A DNA stretch of 64,000 nt from Saprospiraceae bacterium UBA7328 (lineage in GTDB: Bacteria > Bacteroidota > Bacteroidia > Chitinophagales > Saprospiraceae). The DNA is taken from positions 1 to 64,000 of the forward strand of contig DKPS01000176.1 of assembly GCA_002471345.1 (NCBI GenBank), given 5' to 3'. The first letter of the stretch is position 1. Each line of letters begins with the position of its first letter. Of this stretch, positions 44,296 to 53,508 are shown one piece after another. The translations under genes and the position numbers were made by a program. The notes below the pieces were generated by a model, which worked only from the letters and a program-made list of their open reading frames with translations, did not search any database and had not been told where the DNA came from.

Positions 44296-45360
44296 CTAGA
44301 GTAAGTCTTCTATTTTGTTTTTTTGAATAGCAGCCCATGATAATGTGCACATAAGTCGGGCTGCATGGTTTAAATTGGTAAATTTCTCATCTGAAGTATG
44401 TCCATGATGATATCTATAATATATCTGCTGGATTATTACGGCTATTTTAAACAATCCAAAAGCATAATAGAAGACCAAATTATTAATTGGCCTACCACTC
44501 TTTGTTGCATACAATTCAACAAGTTCAGAACGACTTGGATTTCCTTCCATTATTGTTGGTGATTTTAGTCCTTGGATGATCATAGGGTGGTCATCTTTTG
44601 TACTCCAGTATGCTACTGATGTTCCAAGATCCATTAGAGGATCACCAAGTGTACACATTTCCCAATCTAAAACAGCATTAATCTTTTGCCATTTATCATC
44701 AGCAAAAACAACATTGTCATATTTATAATCATTATGTATCAAGCTGTGATCATAATTAGAAGGTTGGTTTTCATCTAACCACTTCATTACTTTTTCTGCT
44801 TCTGGTATATCTTCTGTAGCTGCTTTGAGATATTGCTTTCCCCAGTTTCTTACTTGCCTTTCTACATAACCATTAGGCTTGCCTAAATCACTTAGTCCAA
44901 CATCCTGATAATCTAACTCATGCAACTGTACAAAAGTGTCCAGCCATTTGTCAGCAATTATTGGAAATTCATTAGCCGAAACATTTCTTTTTTGAGCTTC
45001 TTTAGCAGACAAAACAATACCATCTATCTTTTCCATAATATAAAAAGAAGAACCGATGATACTATCATTTTCTGTGTACGTATAAGCTTTTGGTGCTTTC
45101 TCAAAGCCTTTATTTAGACCACTTAAAACTTTGAATTCACGACCCATATCATGGCCGTGTTTTATGGCTCCTTTAGGTGGCCTTCGAAGTACTAATTCTT
45201 TGCCTTCTATTTCTAATAAGTAAGTAAGGTTAGAAAATCCAGTTGAGAATTGACTCACATTAAGTTCACTTCTAAGATCGGTAATTAGATTGTGATCAAG
45301 CATGTAAGCCTTTATGTTTTCCTCGTGGAGTTCTTCTCCTTTTCTTACTTTTTGCGCCAT
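44296..45360 (-). CDS. Aminoglycoside phosphotransferase-like kinase (ACAD10-type APH family)
   Basis: 354 residues. The kinase motifs are FSTGFSNLTYLLEI (ATP loop), ELVLRRPPKG, the catalytic LIHNDYKYDNVVFAD (H-N-D...N) and VLDWEMCTLGDPLMDLG (D of the metal site). This subgroup is usually found beside acyl-CoA dehydrogenases and is thought to phosphorylate hydroxy-acyl-CoA compounds; here it sits with an SDR and a hydrolase instead. It is spaced 16 bp after the SDR gene. It is not expected to give drug resistance. Confidence 0.85.
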   Translation of the reverse strand: MAQKVRKGEELHEENIKAYMLDHNLITDLRSELNVSQFSTGFSNLTYLLEIEGKELVLRRPPKGAIKHGHDMGREFKVLSGLNKGFEKAPKAYTYTENDSIIGSSFYIMEKIDGIVLSAKEAQKRNVSANEFPIIADKWLDTFVQLHELDYQDVGLSDLGKPNGYVERQVRNWGKQYLKAATEDIPEAEKVMKWLDENQPSNYDHSLIHNDYKYDNVVFADDKWQKINAVLDWEMCTLGDPLMDLGTSVAYWSTKDDHPMIIQGLKSPTIMEGNPSRSELVELYATKSGRPINNLVFYYAFGLFKIAVIIQQIYYRYHHGHTSDEKFTNLNHAARLMCTLSWAAIQKNKIEDLL

Positions 45361-45376
45361 TTCTTTCTTTTAAAAT

Positions 45377-46135
45377 CTATGCAGTGAGTCCACCATCTAC
45401 TGGCATAGCATGCCCAGTGACATAACTTGCTTTGTCAGAACATAGGTACATCATTGCTCCCACTTGCTCTTCTATTCTACCAAATCGTTTCATTGGGATT
45501 CCTGCTTTTAGTTTTTCAGATATACCTTTTACCATTCCATCTAATGCCTCAGGATCGAACATTGGAGATACTGTGAATACTGGGCAAAGTGCATTAATTC
45601 TGATGTTACTCTTGGCATATTCCATAGCTGCTGTTTTGGTCATTCCTACCACAGCATGCTTACTTGCAGAATATGCTATGCTATTTGGTAATCCACGTAA
45701 GCCAGCTATGGATGCAGTGTTTACAATCACTCCACCACCTTGTTTTAGCATAATAGGAATTTGGCATTTCATACAAAAAAAGACACCAGATGCATTCACG
45801 GCCATTACTTGTTCCCAAGACTCTACAGATGCGTCAACGGTTCTGGCTATTTGCCCCCCAATACCTGCATTGTTTAGAGCAATGTCTAATCTGCCATATG
45901 TTTCTTGAATATTCCTCGTCAGATTTTCAACTTCTTCAAAAACAGCTACATTAGTTTTAATGAAATCGGCATTGCCTCCATTTGATTTTATCATTTCTAC
46001 TGTCTCTTCCCCTCCATTCTCATTGACGTCAGATACGATGATAGTTCCTCCTTCATTAGCAAAAGCCAAAGCAGCAGCTCTACCTATTCCAGAAGAAGCT
46101 CCAGTTATTAGAATTATTTTGTTTTTATGTTCCAT
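45377..46135 (-). CDS. SDR-family NAD(P)-dependent oxidoreductase
   Basis: 252 residues from the Met at 46135 (MEHKNKIILITG); a Met four codons upstream is possible. The classical SDR motifs are present: TGASSGIG (cofactor), NNAGIGG, the catalytic Ser in NTASIAGL and YSASK (Tyr and Lys), and DGGLTA at the C-terminus. An Asp after beta-2 (IIVSDVNENG) favours NAD(H). It resembles glucose 1-dehydrogenase/3-oxoacyl-ACP reductase-like SDRs. It is the first gene of the unit with the phosphotransferase and hydrolase. Confidence 0.9.
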   Translation of the reverse strand: MEHKNKIILITGASSGIGRAAALAFANEGGTIIVSDVNENGGEETVEMIKSNGGNADFIKTNVAVFEEVENLTRNIQETYGRLDIALNNAGIGGQIARTVDASVESWEQVMAVNASGVFFCMKCQIPIMLKQGGGVIVNTASIAGLRGLPNSIAYSASKHAVVGMTKTAAMEYAKSNIRINALCPVFTVSPMFDPEALDGMVKGISEKLKAGIPMKRFGRIEEQVGAMMYLCSDKASYVTGHAMPVDGGLTA

Positions 46136-46220
46136 TACCCTCTTCAAATTCTAGTGAGGATGCAAATGTAATAGTCAGGATTCATTCTTGTAAGACAAGT
46201 TGATATACCGTGTTTTAGAA

Positions 46221-47246
46221 TTACACCTTTTTGGTAGAAATGAATGGAATTTCTGGTCTTTGAAACCAGCCTAATTTGATGCCTAGTTCTATACCTAGCC
46301 AAATCATAAGATATGTTGCTAATAAGTTTTTAATGAATTGAATAAAAGTGTTATCGACAAGACCAAAAGTAGAAATCAAGAAATTTAGAGAAAATGATAC
46401 TATGGCAAATATTAAAAAACATAATACAGTTCGTAATATTCGATGAATAATGGAGCCATCGTTTAGAGGTAGTCCTTTTTGAGCCAGTATTATAAAGCTA
46501 ATTCCAAAACCCATCAGAAAGGCTACTAAAGAGAATGCTTTTATTGGTAAAAAGAAAAGTAATATTAATGGGGCTATTGTAAGGAATGCAGTTTCAAAAT
46601 TAAGCAGTAAATCATATTTATGTCTTTGAAGGTAGCTGGACATTTTTCTTGATTGTAGCAATTGCCAATAAAAGATGGCTAAAATTGATGCTCCTAGAAC
46701 CAAACCACCAAGTACATCTGCTAAAAAATGAACACCTAGATAAAGCCTTGACATCGGTATTAATATTATAAGTGCCAAACTAAGTCCATAAGCCCACTTT
46801 CTTCTATATATAAGAGCAAATGCACCCCAGAATGCAATAGCAATGCTAGAATGTCCAGATGGGAATCCATATTCTATATGATCTGCCTGTCTAACTCTTT
46901 CCAAGACATCATCTGATAATCTATTCCAAAATCCTGTGGCACCTTTTCGATTGAGATCGAAATTTGCCTCATCAGGTAACTGGCCATCGAGAAGTATTAA
47001 TGAATTATCGACATGGAATGGCCTTGGTAATGAGAAGTAATCTTTTAGAATGTACGTAATACTTCCTGTCCACATCAATATTAAAAAAAGAAGAAATGCT
47101 TTTTTAAAGTGGACTGCAAACAACAAAACACTAATGAAAACAAGAAAAAATAATGGGTACCCCAATGAAGTGATAAACTGCATGAAAATGGTCAGTGTAT
47201 CACTAGCAAAAGACTGAAAGAAATGATTTATTTCTGTTTGAAACAT
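46221..47246 (-). CDS. PAP2-family membrane phosphatase
   Basis: 341 residues with about eight membrane helices. The phosphatase tripartite motif is complete: KDYFSLPRP (K......RP), FPSGHSSIA (PSGH) and SRLYLGVHFLADVLGG (SR......H...D). The extra C-terminal membrane region of about 130 residues is longer than a minimal PAP2 protein. It dephosphorylates a lipid phosphate such as undecaprenyl diphosphate or phosphatidate at the membrane. It is transcribed alone, divergent to ruvX. Confidence 0.88.
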   Translation of the reverse strand: MFQTEINHFFQSFASDTLTIFMQFITSLGYPLFFLVFISVLLFAVHFKKAFLLFLILMWTGSITYILKDYFSLPRPFHVDNSLILLDGQLPDEANFDLNRKGATGFWNRLSDDVLERVRQADHIEYGFPSGHSSIAIAFWGAFALIYRRKWAYGLSLALIILIPMSRLYLGVHFLADVLGGLVLGASILAIFYWQLLQSRKMSSYLQRHKYDLLLNFETAFLTIAPLILLFFLPIKAFSLVAFLMGFGISFIILAQKGLPLNDGSIIHRILRTVLCFLIFAIVSFSLNFLISTFGLVDNTFIQFIKNLLATYLMIWLGIELGIKLGWFQRPEIPFISTKKV

Positions 47247-47359
47247 GTAGTGAAGATTATATTTTTATCTGAAAATATCATCAGATATGAGCTTTGAATC
47301 GAAAAAGTCATGAGTGATAAGTAATGTATAAATTTGCGCCTTCATAAGATTAGAATTTA

Positions 47360-47779
47360 TTGGGTAGAATATTAGCAATAGACTATGGTAAAAAGCGTAC
47401 TGGAATAGCTGTATCTGATCCGCTTCAGATCTCTATTAATCCAATGCCTACAATTCTCACGGATGGTCTTTATGCTTTTATTGAAAATTATCTCCGAGTA
47501 GAAGTAGTAGAGACTTTAGTGATAGGATATCCTACCCACAAAGATGGGACTCCCACTTATCTTGTAAAAGATATCGAAGCGTTTTTATCAAAATTGATAA
47601 AGAAAATTCCTTCTTTAGATATAGTGAGAGAGGACGAGTTCAATACTTCTAGAGATGCACGGAACAATATGATACTTATGGGGGTTAAGAAAAAGAAAAG
47701 ACAACAAAAGGAGGAAGTAGATAAAGGAAGTGCTGTCCTCATTCTAAAGTCTTATTTAAATAGAAAATTTATGTTATGA
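47360..47779 (+). CDS. ruvX: Holliday junction resolvase-like RuvX/YqgF
   Basis: 139 residues starting at a TTG codon. The family pattern is ILAIDYGKKRTGIAVSDP with the catalytic Asp, then VIGYPTH (family V.G.P...G), DEFNTSRDA (E/D..T..A) and the final D in VDKGSAVLILKSYL. It is a nuclease of the RNase H fold linked to rRNA maturation and replication intermediates. It overlaps def by 4 bp. Confidence 0.92.
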   Translation: MGRILAIDYGKKRTGIAVSDPLQISINPMPTILTDGLYAFIENYLRVEVVETLVIGYPTHKDGTPTYLVKDIEAFLSKLIKKIPSLDIVREDEFNTSRDARNNMILMGVKKKKRQQKEEVDKGSAVLILKSYLNRKFML

Positions 47780-48330
47780 TTTTGCCAATTGTAGCTTTCG
47801 GCAACAATGTTTTAAAAAAGAGAGCCGAAGATATTTCTGAGGGGTTTGAGGAGTTAAAGGAGCTCATTTCTAATATGTGGGAGACTATGTATGGTGCTCA
47901 AGGTGTAGGCCTTGCTGCTCCACAAATAGGTAGATCAATAAGACTTTTCTTGGTAGATACAGTTCAGACTCAAGAAGAAGGAGAAGAAGGTCAAGGGATA
48001 AAGCAGGTTTTTATTAATCCAATTATTCTGAGTGAGGAGGGTAAGTATTGGTCATATGAAGAGGGGTGTCTGAGTATTCCTCATATCAGAGGTGATGTGG
48101 ATAGACAAGAAATAGTGAGAATAAGATACAAGGATGAAAACTTCAAAATTAAAGAAGAAGAGTACGATGGTATCAATGCAAGGGTAATTCAGCATGAATA
48201 TGATCACTTAGAGGGAATTTTATTCACAGATAAGATGAAACCTCTTAAAAAGAGACTAATCAAAAGAAAACTTGAAAGTATAAAGAGGGGAGCAATAGAA
48301 GTTGACTATAAAATGAAATTCAAGTTTTAA
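47776..48330 (+). CDS. def: Peptide deformylase
   Basis: 184 residues. The three motifs are intact: GVGLAAPQIG, EEGCLSIP (metal Cys98) and QHEYDHLEG (H140, catalytic E141, H144). It removes the formyl group from nascent peptides. It starts within the end of ruvX, and a terminator follows. Confidence 0.96.
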   Translation: MILPIVAFGNNVLKKRAEDISEGFEELKELISNMWETMYGAQGVGLAAPQIGRSIRLFLVDTVQTQEEGEEGQGIKQVFINPIILSEEGKYWSYEEGCLSIPHIRGDVDRQEIVRIRYKDENFKIKEEEYDGINARVIQHEYDHLEGILFTDKMKPLKKRLIKRKLESIKRGAIEVDYKMKFKF

Positions 48331-48360
48331 GTATAGAATCTAAAAGTATGAAAAATTAGA

Positions 48361-48410
48361 AACCCGATAAATTCCACTTTCGCTTTACTTATCGGGCTCT
48401 GTTTTTTTGT
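48361..48410 (+). terminator. Terminator after def
   Basis: The arms cccgataa (48363-48370) and ttatcggg (48389-48396) are followed by ctctgttttttt. The loop of 18 bases can fold further. Confidence 0.7.
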
Positions 48411-48552
48411 ATTTCAATATCACCTTAGACATAAGTGGCTTTCTTCGAGGCCTTTTTTAGTTTTAGACGATATCTCAATACCCTAATAGTCGCCGTAAAC
48501 ATAAAATATTTTATATATATAAAATATTATTTTCATCCAATATTTTCATGAT

Positions 48553-48804
48553 ATGACATACAAAGCAACAATCGATATTTTACCCAGAGAGGAACTTCTT
48601 GATCCACAAGGAAAAACCGTAGGAAATAACCTTAAAAACATCGACATCTTAGGTGTATCCGATGTAAGAATAGGTAAGCACGTCATTATGACTCTCGATG
48701 CCGCATCTGCTGATGAGGCAGAACAAAAAGTAGAAAAAGCTTGCAAAGACCTACTTGCAAATGTGATCATGGAGACTTACAAATATAGTATAGCCGTAAT
48801 CTAA
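48553..48804 (+). CDS. purS: Phosphoribosylformylglycinamidine synthase subunit PurS
   Basis: 83 residues, the usual size. Features are DPQGKTVGNNL, VRIGKHVIMTL and the LLANVIMETYKYSI tail, which matches the PurS family. It holds together the PurL-Q-S complex of purine synthesis. A free-standing PurS implies this organism uses the small PurL plus PurQ form rather than the large single-chain enzyme. It ends one base into the rsmI start (TAATG). Confidence 0.9.
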   Translation: MTYKATIDILPREELLDPQGKTVGNNLKNIDILGVSDVRIGKHVIMTLDAASADEAEQKVEKACKDLLANVIMETYKYSIAVI

Positions 48805-49466
48805 TGTTGTATCTCGTACCTACTCCAATAGGTAATCTTAAAGATATGACACTCCGCTCATTAGAGGTATTAGGTGAGGTAGATCTCATTCTTGCTGAAG
48901 ATACTCGTCTAAGTGGAAAACTCCTCAAACACTATGACATCTCTACTCCTATGAGATCTTTTCATGCGCATAATGAACATGGAATAACAGAGCAAATAGT
49001 CACTCAACTTTCTGGAGGCATCAAAATGGCTCTTATCACAGATGCAGGGACACCTAGTATTTCTGATCCCGGATTTTTATTAGTCAGAGCTTGTAGAGCA
49101 CAAGATATAAATGTAATCTGTCTACCTGGTGCTACTGCATTTGTTCCTGTATTAGCAGCATCAGGCTTGCCTTGTGATAAGTTTTATTTTGAGGGCTTTT
49201 TACCCAATAAAAAAGGAAGAAAGACCAGATGGGAATATCTCGCAACCCTTGATACCACAATAGTATTCTATGAATCTCCTTATCGAGTTCTCAAAGCTTT
49301 AGAAGAGATTCAAGTTCATTTTGGTCCAGAAAGAATGGTGAGTATTGGACGAGAAATTTCTAAAATCTATGAAGAGATAAAGACTGCAAGTGTTGCTGAT
49401 CTTTTAGAGGATTTCAAATCTAGAAAGAGTATAAAAGGAGAATTTGTTATAGTGGTCAGTAAATAA
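48804..49466 (+). CDS. rsmI: 16S rRNA (cytidine(1402)-2'-O)-methyltransferase
   Basis: 220 residues. The tetrapyrrole-methylase fold has LYLVPTPIGNLKDMTLRSLE at the N-terminus, LAEDTRLSGKLL, and LITDAGTPSISDPGFLL with the SAM loop. It methylates the ribose of C1402 in the 16S rRNA decoding centre with RsmH. It is shorter than the E. coli enzyme, as is usual in Bacteroidota. It begins at the purS stop, so the two are coupled. Confidence 0.93.
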   Translation: MLYLVPTPIGNLKDMTLRSLEVLGEVDLILAEDTRLSGKLLKHYDISTPMRSFHAHNEHGITEQIVTQLSGGIKMALITDAGTPSISDPGFLLVRACRAQDINVICLPGATAFVPVLAASGLPCDKFYFEGFLPNKKGRKTRWEYLATLDTTIVFYESPYRVLKALEEIQVHFGPERMVSIGREISKIYEEIKTASVADLLEDFKSRKSIKGEFVIVVSK

Positions 49467-49601
49467 ATATCACTTCTGCCTTCTTGATCAATCCTACTGG
49501 AATTATCAAATTCCATAATCTCTTTTTTCATTTCCATTTTCAAGTCTTGCAACTATTGAAAAATTCGTAAGTTTTCTCTTTCATATACGCAAAACGAAGA
49601 A

Positions 49602-50156
49602 TTGGAAAAACAGTCGGACAACCAGTTGATGGCCTTAGTACAAGGTGGTGATCTAAGCAAAGCAGGTACTCTGTATGAGCGGCATAAAGAGGGACTTTTT
49701 AGCTACTTCTATCGCTGTACGAGTGATAGAATGAAGAGTGAAGATTTGGTTCAAAATGTCTTTATAAGAGTAATTAATTATCGAAATCAATTTAAAGGAA
49801 AAGGAGAGTTTTCGTACTGGCTGTATTTCCTGGCGAGGAATACTTGGATAGATGATTATCGAAAAAAAGATGCATTAAAACATTCGGCAGAGATAGAAAA
49901 TGTAGGACTAGACCAGATGAGTAATGAAGATGTAGAAAGTGGAGACAGGATGAAAGAATACAAAACACAAATGAAAGCAGCATTACAATTAATTTCTCCC
50001 GAAAAAAGGGATGCAATAATACTGAGTAGATATAATGGCTTGACTTATAAAACTATAGCCGAAATGTCAGACTGCTCAGAGAATACAATAAAAGCAAGAG
50101 TGATGAGAGGGATAAAAGAAATCCAATTAGAAATTGTAAAAATGAATGGAGTATGA
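49602..50156 (+). CDS. ECF-type RNA polymerase sigma factor
   Basis: 184 residues from a TTG start. Region 2 is SEDLVQNVFIRVINYRNQF ... FSYWLYFLARNTWIDDYRKK, and region 4 is EKRDAIILSRYNGLTYKTIAEMSDCSENTIKARVMRGIKEI, a clear helix-turn-helix. The linker is acidic. It overlaps the next gene by 4 bp (ATGA), which encodes its probable anti-sigma factor, and two secreted proteins follow that may be its main targets. Confidence 0.92.
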   Translation: MEKQSDNQLMALVQGGDLSKAGTLYERHKEGLFSYFYRCTSDRMKSEDLVQNVFIRVINYRNQFKGKGEFSYWLYFLARNTWIDDYRKKDALKHSAEIENVGLDQMSNEDVESGDRMKEYKTQMKAALQLISPEKRDAIILSRYNGLTYKTIAEMSDCSENTIKARVMRGIKEIQLEIVKMNGV

Positions 50157-50965
50157 ATGAAAACATTTACAATAATAAACTTGAAGTAGTTCTCGATCGG
50201 CTTCTCTCTATTATAGAAAGTAAAGGGGTGAATAGTGAGGAGGTGAGAGAGTTTTCTACGCAGAATCCTGATTTCAAAAGTGATATAGAGGACTATTGTA
50301 CGATATGGTCAGAATTGGAAAATGTTCCATCTGCATCTCCAAGTGCTGGAATGGATGCTGCCTTCTACCGAATGCTAAGTGAGCAGACATCTCTTCTTAA
50401 TGTGGAAAAATCGAACTTGTCAATTATAGAAAAGTTGACTACTTGGATAAGCTCTGCTGTAAAAGATGTACGCACTTGGGTATTACTAGGAGCCTTGGTG
50501 ACTGCATTTTCAATCGGGTGGTATAGCCGACCTGTTCAATTGAACTCGGAAGTAGAAAGAATTCCATCATCCGAAAGTGAAAGCACGATGCAGTTTGCCA
50601 GTTTGGAAGGAGCTTCAGCATTTGAAAAGATGGAACAAATTCAGAAAACAAAAGAGGTTACCGATCCTAATGATGTGGTTCTGGATATGCTTAGAAGAAG
50701 ATTGATTTTTGATGAGAGTGTGAGTGTAAGATTAAGTGCTCTTGAAGTGTTGATGAAGTTTGCTAATCAGCCCAAAGTTAGAGGCTATCTCATAGAGTCT
50801 ATTCCACATCAAACAGAGCCAATAGTGATCGTGGAACTGGCAGAGCTAATGAATCAGTTAGACGAAAAAGATTCAGCACAAGAATGGAAACAATTACTAG
50901 AATCTGATTGGATGGAGACTGATGTCCGTCTTCAGATAGAAGATAAACTAGCTACAATTTTATAA
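50153..50965 (+). CDS. Probable membrane-bound anti-sigma factor with HEAT-like C-terminus
   Basis: 270 residues. An N-terminal cytoplasmic helical part (1-100) is followed by one transmembrane helix (about 107-124, WVLLGALVTAFSIGWY) and a periplasmic part with HEAT-like helices (VSVRLSALEVLMKFANQPKV, PIVIVELAELMNQL). This is the layout of anti-sigma factors encoded just after ECF sigma genes in Bacteroidota. No zinc-binding HxxxCxxC motif is present. It is coupled to the sigma gene by a 4-bp overlap; the role is inferred from position and topology. Confidence 0.75.
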   Translation: MNENIYNNKLEVVLDRLLSIIESKGVNSEEVREFSTQNPDFKSDIEDYCTIWSELENVPSASPSAGMDAAFYRMLSEQTSLLNVEKSNLSIIEKLTTWISSAVKDVRTWVLLGALVTAFSIGWYSRPVQLNSEVERIPSSESESTMQFASLEGASAFEKMEQIQKTKEVTDPNDVVLDMLRRRLIFDESVSVRLSALEVLMKFANQPKVRGYLIESIPHQTEPIVIVELAELMNQLDEKDSAQEWKQLLESDWMETDVRLQIEDKLATIL

Positions 50966-51027
50966 TACTGGTACCAATAATAAGAGATCTCTAAACAGAT
51001 TTTTTCAATTTTTTAAAAACGATAAAC

Positions 51028-51897
51028 ATGAAATATTTATTAATGATCACGCTGTCTTTAATGATGTTGAACATATCAGGTCAATCATCTGAAGACACTC
51101 AGGAATGGGATGTGGACGTAAGCGACATGAAGCAAGTCTTACTATTCAACAAAGAAGGTAATGTCAAAATAACAGGTACTTCTGGTGATAGAGTAAAGAT
51201 AAAAGTGAAGCGAAAACTAAAAGCCAAGACTAAGGCAAAACTGACTAAAGCTAAGCAGGAGATCTATCTAGATACAATGATGATTGAAGGTAATCTTTAC
51301 TTTTTTGTGCAAAACCCGTATACCATTTTAGAAATGGACAAAATAGGAGGAAATGCTTGGTATAACTCCAGAGACCCAGGTAAATGGAGATGGAATAGTC
51401 ATGGTGATAGAGATGTGCATTGGGAAATGACAATAGAAATGCAAGTGCCTCGGAATATGCCTCTCAGAGCATATACTCATAAAAAGGACTTACATATATC
51501 TGGAGTGACAGGTATGTTAAATGCAGGAGTTCATCATGGAAGTTTGAATCTGAAGGACGTGAAGAATATAGAATCCGCCTCAGGGCATCATGGCGACATA
51601 GCCGTGTCATTTTCCGATCAGCCTGACGTGGACGGCAAGTTTGATACACATCATGGTGATATTAAGTTAGAGTTTCCAAGTGCCCCTTCTGCTAAAGTGA
51701 GTATGGACAGTCATCATGGATCCTTTTATACGGATTTTGATTGGTCACCAATGGCTTTAAAAACAACTAAATCAAAATCAAAAAAAGGAACAACGTATCG
51801 AGTAGGAGATGGTACATCTGTTCAGTTTGGAGGTGGAGCTCATGATATAAAAATGCACTCTCATCATGGTGACATGTATATCCTGAGACGATCATAA
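51028..51897 (+). CDS. Secreted DUF4097-like repeat protein with His-His-Gly rungs, copy 1
   Basis: 289 residues with a signal peptide (ending NISGQ). An N-terminal beta part is followed by repeats with the pattern (S/T)HHG(D/S)(I/L)..., with His pairs at 169-170, 187-188, 208-209, 229-230 and 279-280. The spacing of 18-21 residues fits rungs of a beta-solenoid, with His pairs stacked on one edge. DUF4097 proteins usually have 'NG' at this turn. A metal-binding role is inferred. It lies 62 bp after the anti-sigma gene. Confidence 0.78.
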   Translation: MKYLLMITLSLMMLNISGQSSEDTQEWDVDVSDMKQVLLFNKEGNVKITGTSGDRVKIKVKRKLKAKTKAKLTKAKQEIYLDTMMIEGNLYFFVQNPYTILEMDKIGGNAWYNSRDPGKWRWNSHGDRDVHWEMTIEMQVPRNMPLRAYTHKKDLHISGVTGMLNAGVHHGSLNLKDVKNIESASGHHGDIAVSFSDQPDVDGKFDTHHGDIKLEFPSAPSAKVSMDSHHGSFYTDFDWSPMALKTTKSKSKKGTTYRVGDGTSVQFGGGAHDIKMHSHHGDMYILRRS

Positions 51898-51928
51898 AAA
51901 CAATTTTTAAAAAGAAAATCATATAATA

Positions 51929-52735
51929 ATGAATATTAAAAAGTACTTAATCACAGCGATGATAATAGGCCTATTACCTCTGTTATCTCTTGCTCAAGGG
52001 AATCATGAAAAAGTAACGATCCCATTATCTAAACCGAATAGTGCAGGAATTTTACACGTATCCACTCATAATGGTACGGTCACAGTAGAAGGATATAGCG
52101 GCACTCAAGTAGAAGTGTCAATGACAGCAAAGGAGGACGATCACAATAGTGGTAAATATGCTAAACAAGGGCTCAAAAAAATTGCCAATAACTCCATGGA
52201 TATAACCATAAGAGAAGAGGACAATGAAGTGAATGTAAAAGCAGGTCACAATAAGAATGTAGATCTTGTAATAAAGGTACCAACAAACTTTTCATTGGAT
52301 ATAAATACTCACCATAATGGAGCTATTAGCGTATCTAATGTTAAGGGCGAGATCACCACAAATGCACATCATGGAGGTATTACAATTCATAATGTGACTG
52401 GATCTGTGATAGCTGACACTCATCATGGAGAGATAGAGGTGACTTTTGATGGAGTGACATCTGGTAAGACCATGGCCTTTTCTACTTACCATGGCGATGT
52501 GGATGTTACATTTCCTTCCAGCATTGTTGGAGATGTAAAAATCAAATCAAGTAAAGGTGAAATTTTTACCGATTTTGATATTGCTTTAAAGAAACCAGAA
52601 ATGGAAAAGAAAACAGGCAATAACGGAGCTAAAGAAATTAAACTCAGCGGATGGACTAGAGGTTCCATTGGCAGTGGTGGTCCAGAATTAATGTTTACAA
52701 CATATCATGGTGATGTGGTTATAAGAAAGAAGTAA
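51929..52735 (+). CDS. Secreted DUF4097-like repeat protein with His-His-Gly rungs, copy 2
   Basis: 268 residues with a signal peptide (ending LSLAQ). It is a paralog of the gene 31 bp upstream, with an N-terminal beta domain (ILHVSTHNGTVTVEGYSG) and solenoid-like repeats with His at 128-129 (THHNG), 147-148 (HHGG), 165-166 (HHGE), 188 (YHGD) and 260 (YHGD), each about 18-22 residues apart except the last. It is the final gene of the sigma-factor operon. Function unknown. Confidence 0.78.
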   Translation: MNIKKYLITAMIIGLLPLLSLAQGNHEKVTIPLSKPNSAGILHVSTHNGTVTVEGYSGTQVEVSMTAKEDDHNSGKYAKQGLKKIANNSMDITIREEDNEVNVKAGHNKNVDLVIKVPTNFSLDINTHHNGAISVSNVKGEITTNAHHGGITIHNVTGSVIADTHHGEIEVTFDGVTSGKTMAFSTYHGDVDVTFPSSIVGDVKIKSSKGEIFTDFDIALKKPEMEKKTGNNGAKEIKLSGWTRGSIGSGGPELMFTTYHGDVVIRKK

Positions 52736-52753
52736 AAAAGTTTTCTTTGCTAT

Positions 52754-52791
52754 AAAAGTGCTAAGCGACTGATGTTGTTTAGCACTTTTTT
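52754..52791. terminator. Terminator of the ECF operon
   Basis: The stem aaaagtgctaa/ttagcactttt (52754-52764 and 52779-52789) is followed by T residues. The A-run on the left lets it work for the convergent rnhA as well. Confidence 0.88.
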
Positions 52792-52852
52792 ATTTATAAA
52801 ATACAAGGATAAAAAAACTCCATGTCTTTCATGTGATTAGAAATTTGATCTG

Positions 52853-53488
52853 TTATTTTCTCCCAAAATCAGCTGGTATTTCTCCCCACTTCTTTGTTTC
52901 CCATTTGATTATAGGATTCTTATAAGTATTATCCTTAAGCCATTTTAATCCTCTATCTACAAGTGCAAAAGAATCTTGATTATTCTTTACTCTAGGTAAG
53001 ATTGTTTTGACTTTTCTATTTCGAACCCAACTCATGGCTGTTCTAGAATCAGAATATACTGGAAGATTGTCTTTACCTATTTTTTTGAGGTAAGCCAATC
53101 CATGTATAAGAGCTAAAAATTCACCGATATTATTGGTACTATTAGTGAATGGACCTATTCTAAAAATCTCCACTGCATCACCAGTCCACACACCTCTATA
53201 CTCCATAATGCCTGGATTGCCACTACAAGCAGCATCAACACTCATGCTATCTTGTATGATTTCATGAGCGAAAAGAGCAGGGTCTATTCTAGATTTTGGG
53301 CTTTTTTTCGAGATGTTATCTTCATAATTACTTTCATGAAAAGCCGATTCAGCTAGATCTTTTGAAGCAAATGATTTATACTTGGCATTTGGGTACCCTT
53401 TTATCTGTTGTTGGCAATCTGCCCATGATTTATAGATACCTGGATTAACCCCATCCCAAACCACATAATATTTTCGTTTCTTCGCCAT
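52853..53488 (-). CDS. rnhA: Ribonuclease H with N-terminal viroplasmin (RHBD) domain
   Basis: 211 residues. Residues 1-55 are the RNA/DNA hybrid-binding domain (YYVVWDGVNPGIYKSWADCQ ... KYKSFASKDLAESAF). The catalytic part has the four acidic residues in VDAACSGNPG (Asp), NIGEFLALIHGL (Glu), VYSDSRTAMSWV (Asp) and the final IPADFGRK (Asp). It digests RNA in hybrids. This two-domain form is common in Bacteroidota. It stands divergent to the TatD gene with a small gap. Confidence 0.92.
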   Translation of the reverse strand: MAKKRKYYVVWDGVNPGIYKSWADCQQQIKGYPNAKYKSFASKDLAESAFHESNYEDNISKKSPKSRIDPALFAHEIIQDSMSVDAACSGNPGIMEYRGVWTGDAVEIFRIGPFTNSTNNIGEFLALIHGLAYLKKIGKDNLPVYSDSRTAMSWVRNRKVKTILPRVKNNQDSFALVDRGLKWLKDNTYKNPIIKWETKKWGEIPADFGRK

Positions 53489-53508
53489 TCTGATTGCAAT
53501 TTACCAAT

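Noticed and set aside
45432..45908. 158-codon plus-strand open frame opposite the SDR gene
   Set aside because: The SDR on the other strand has every family motif; the antisense frame has none.
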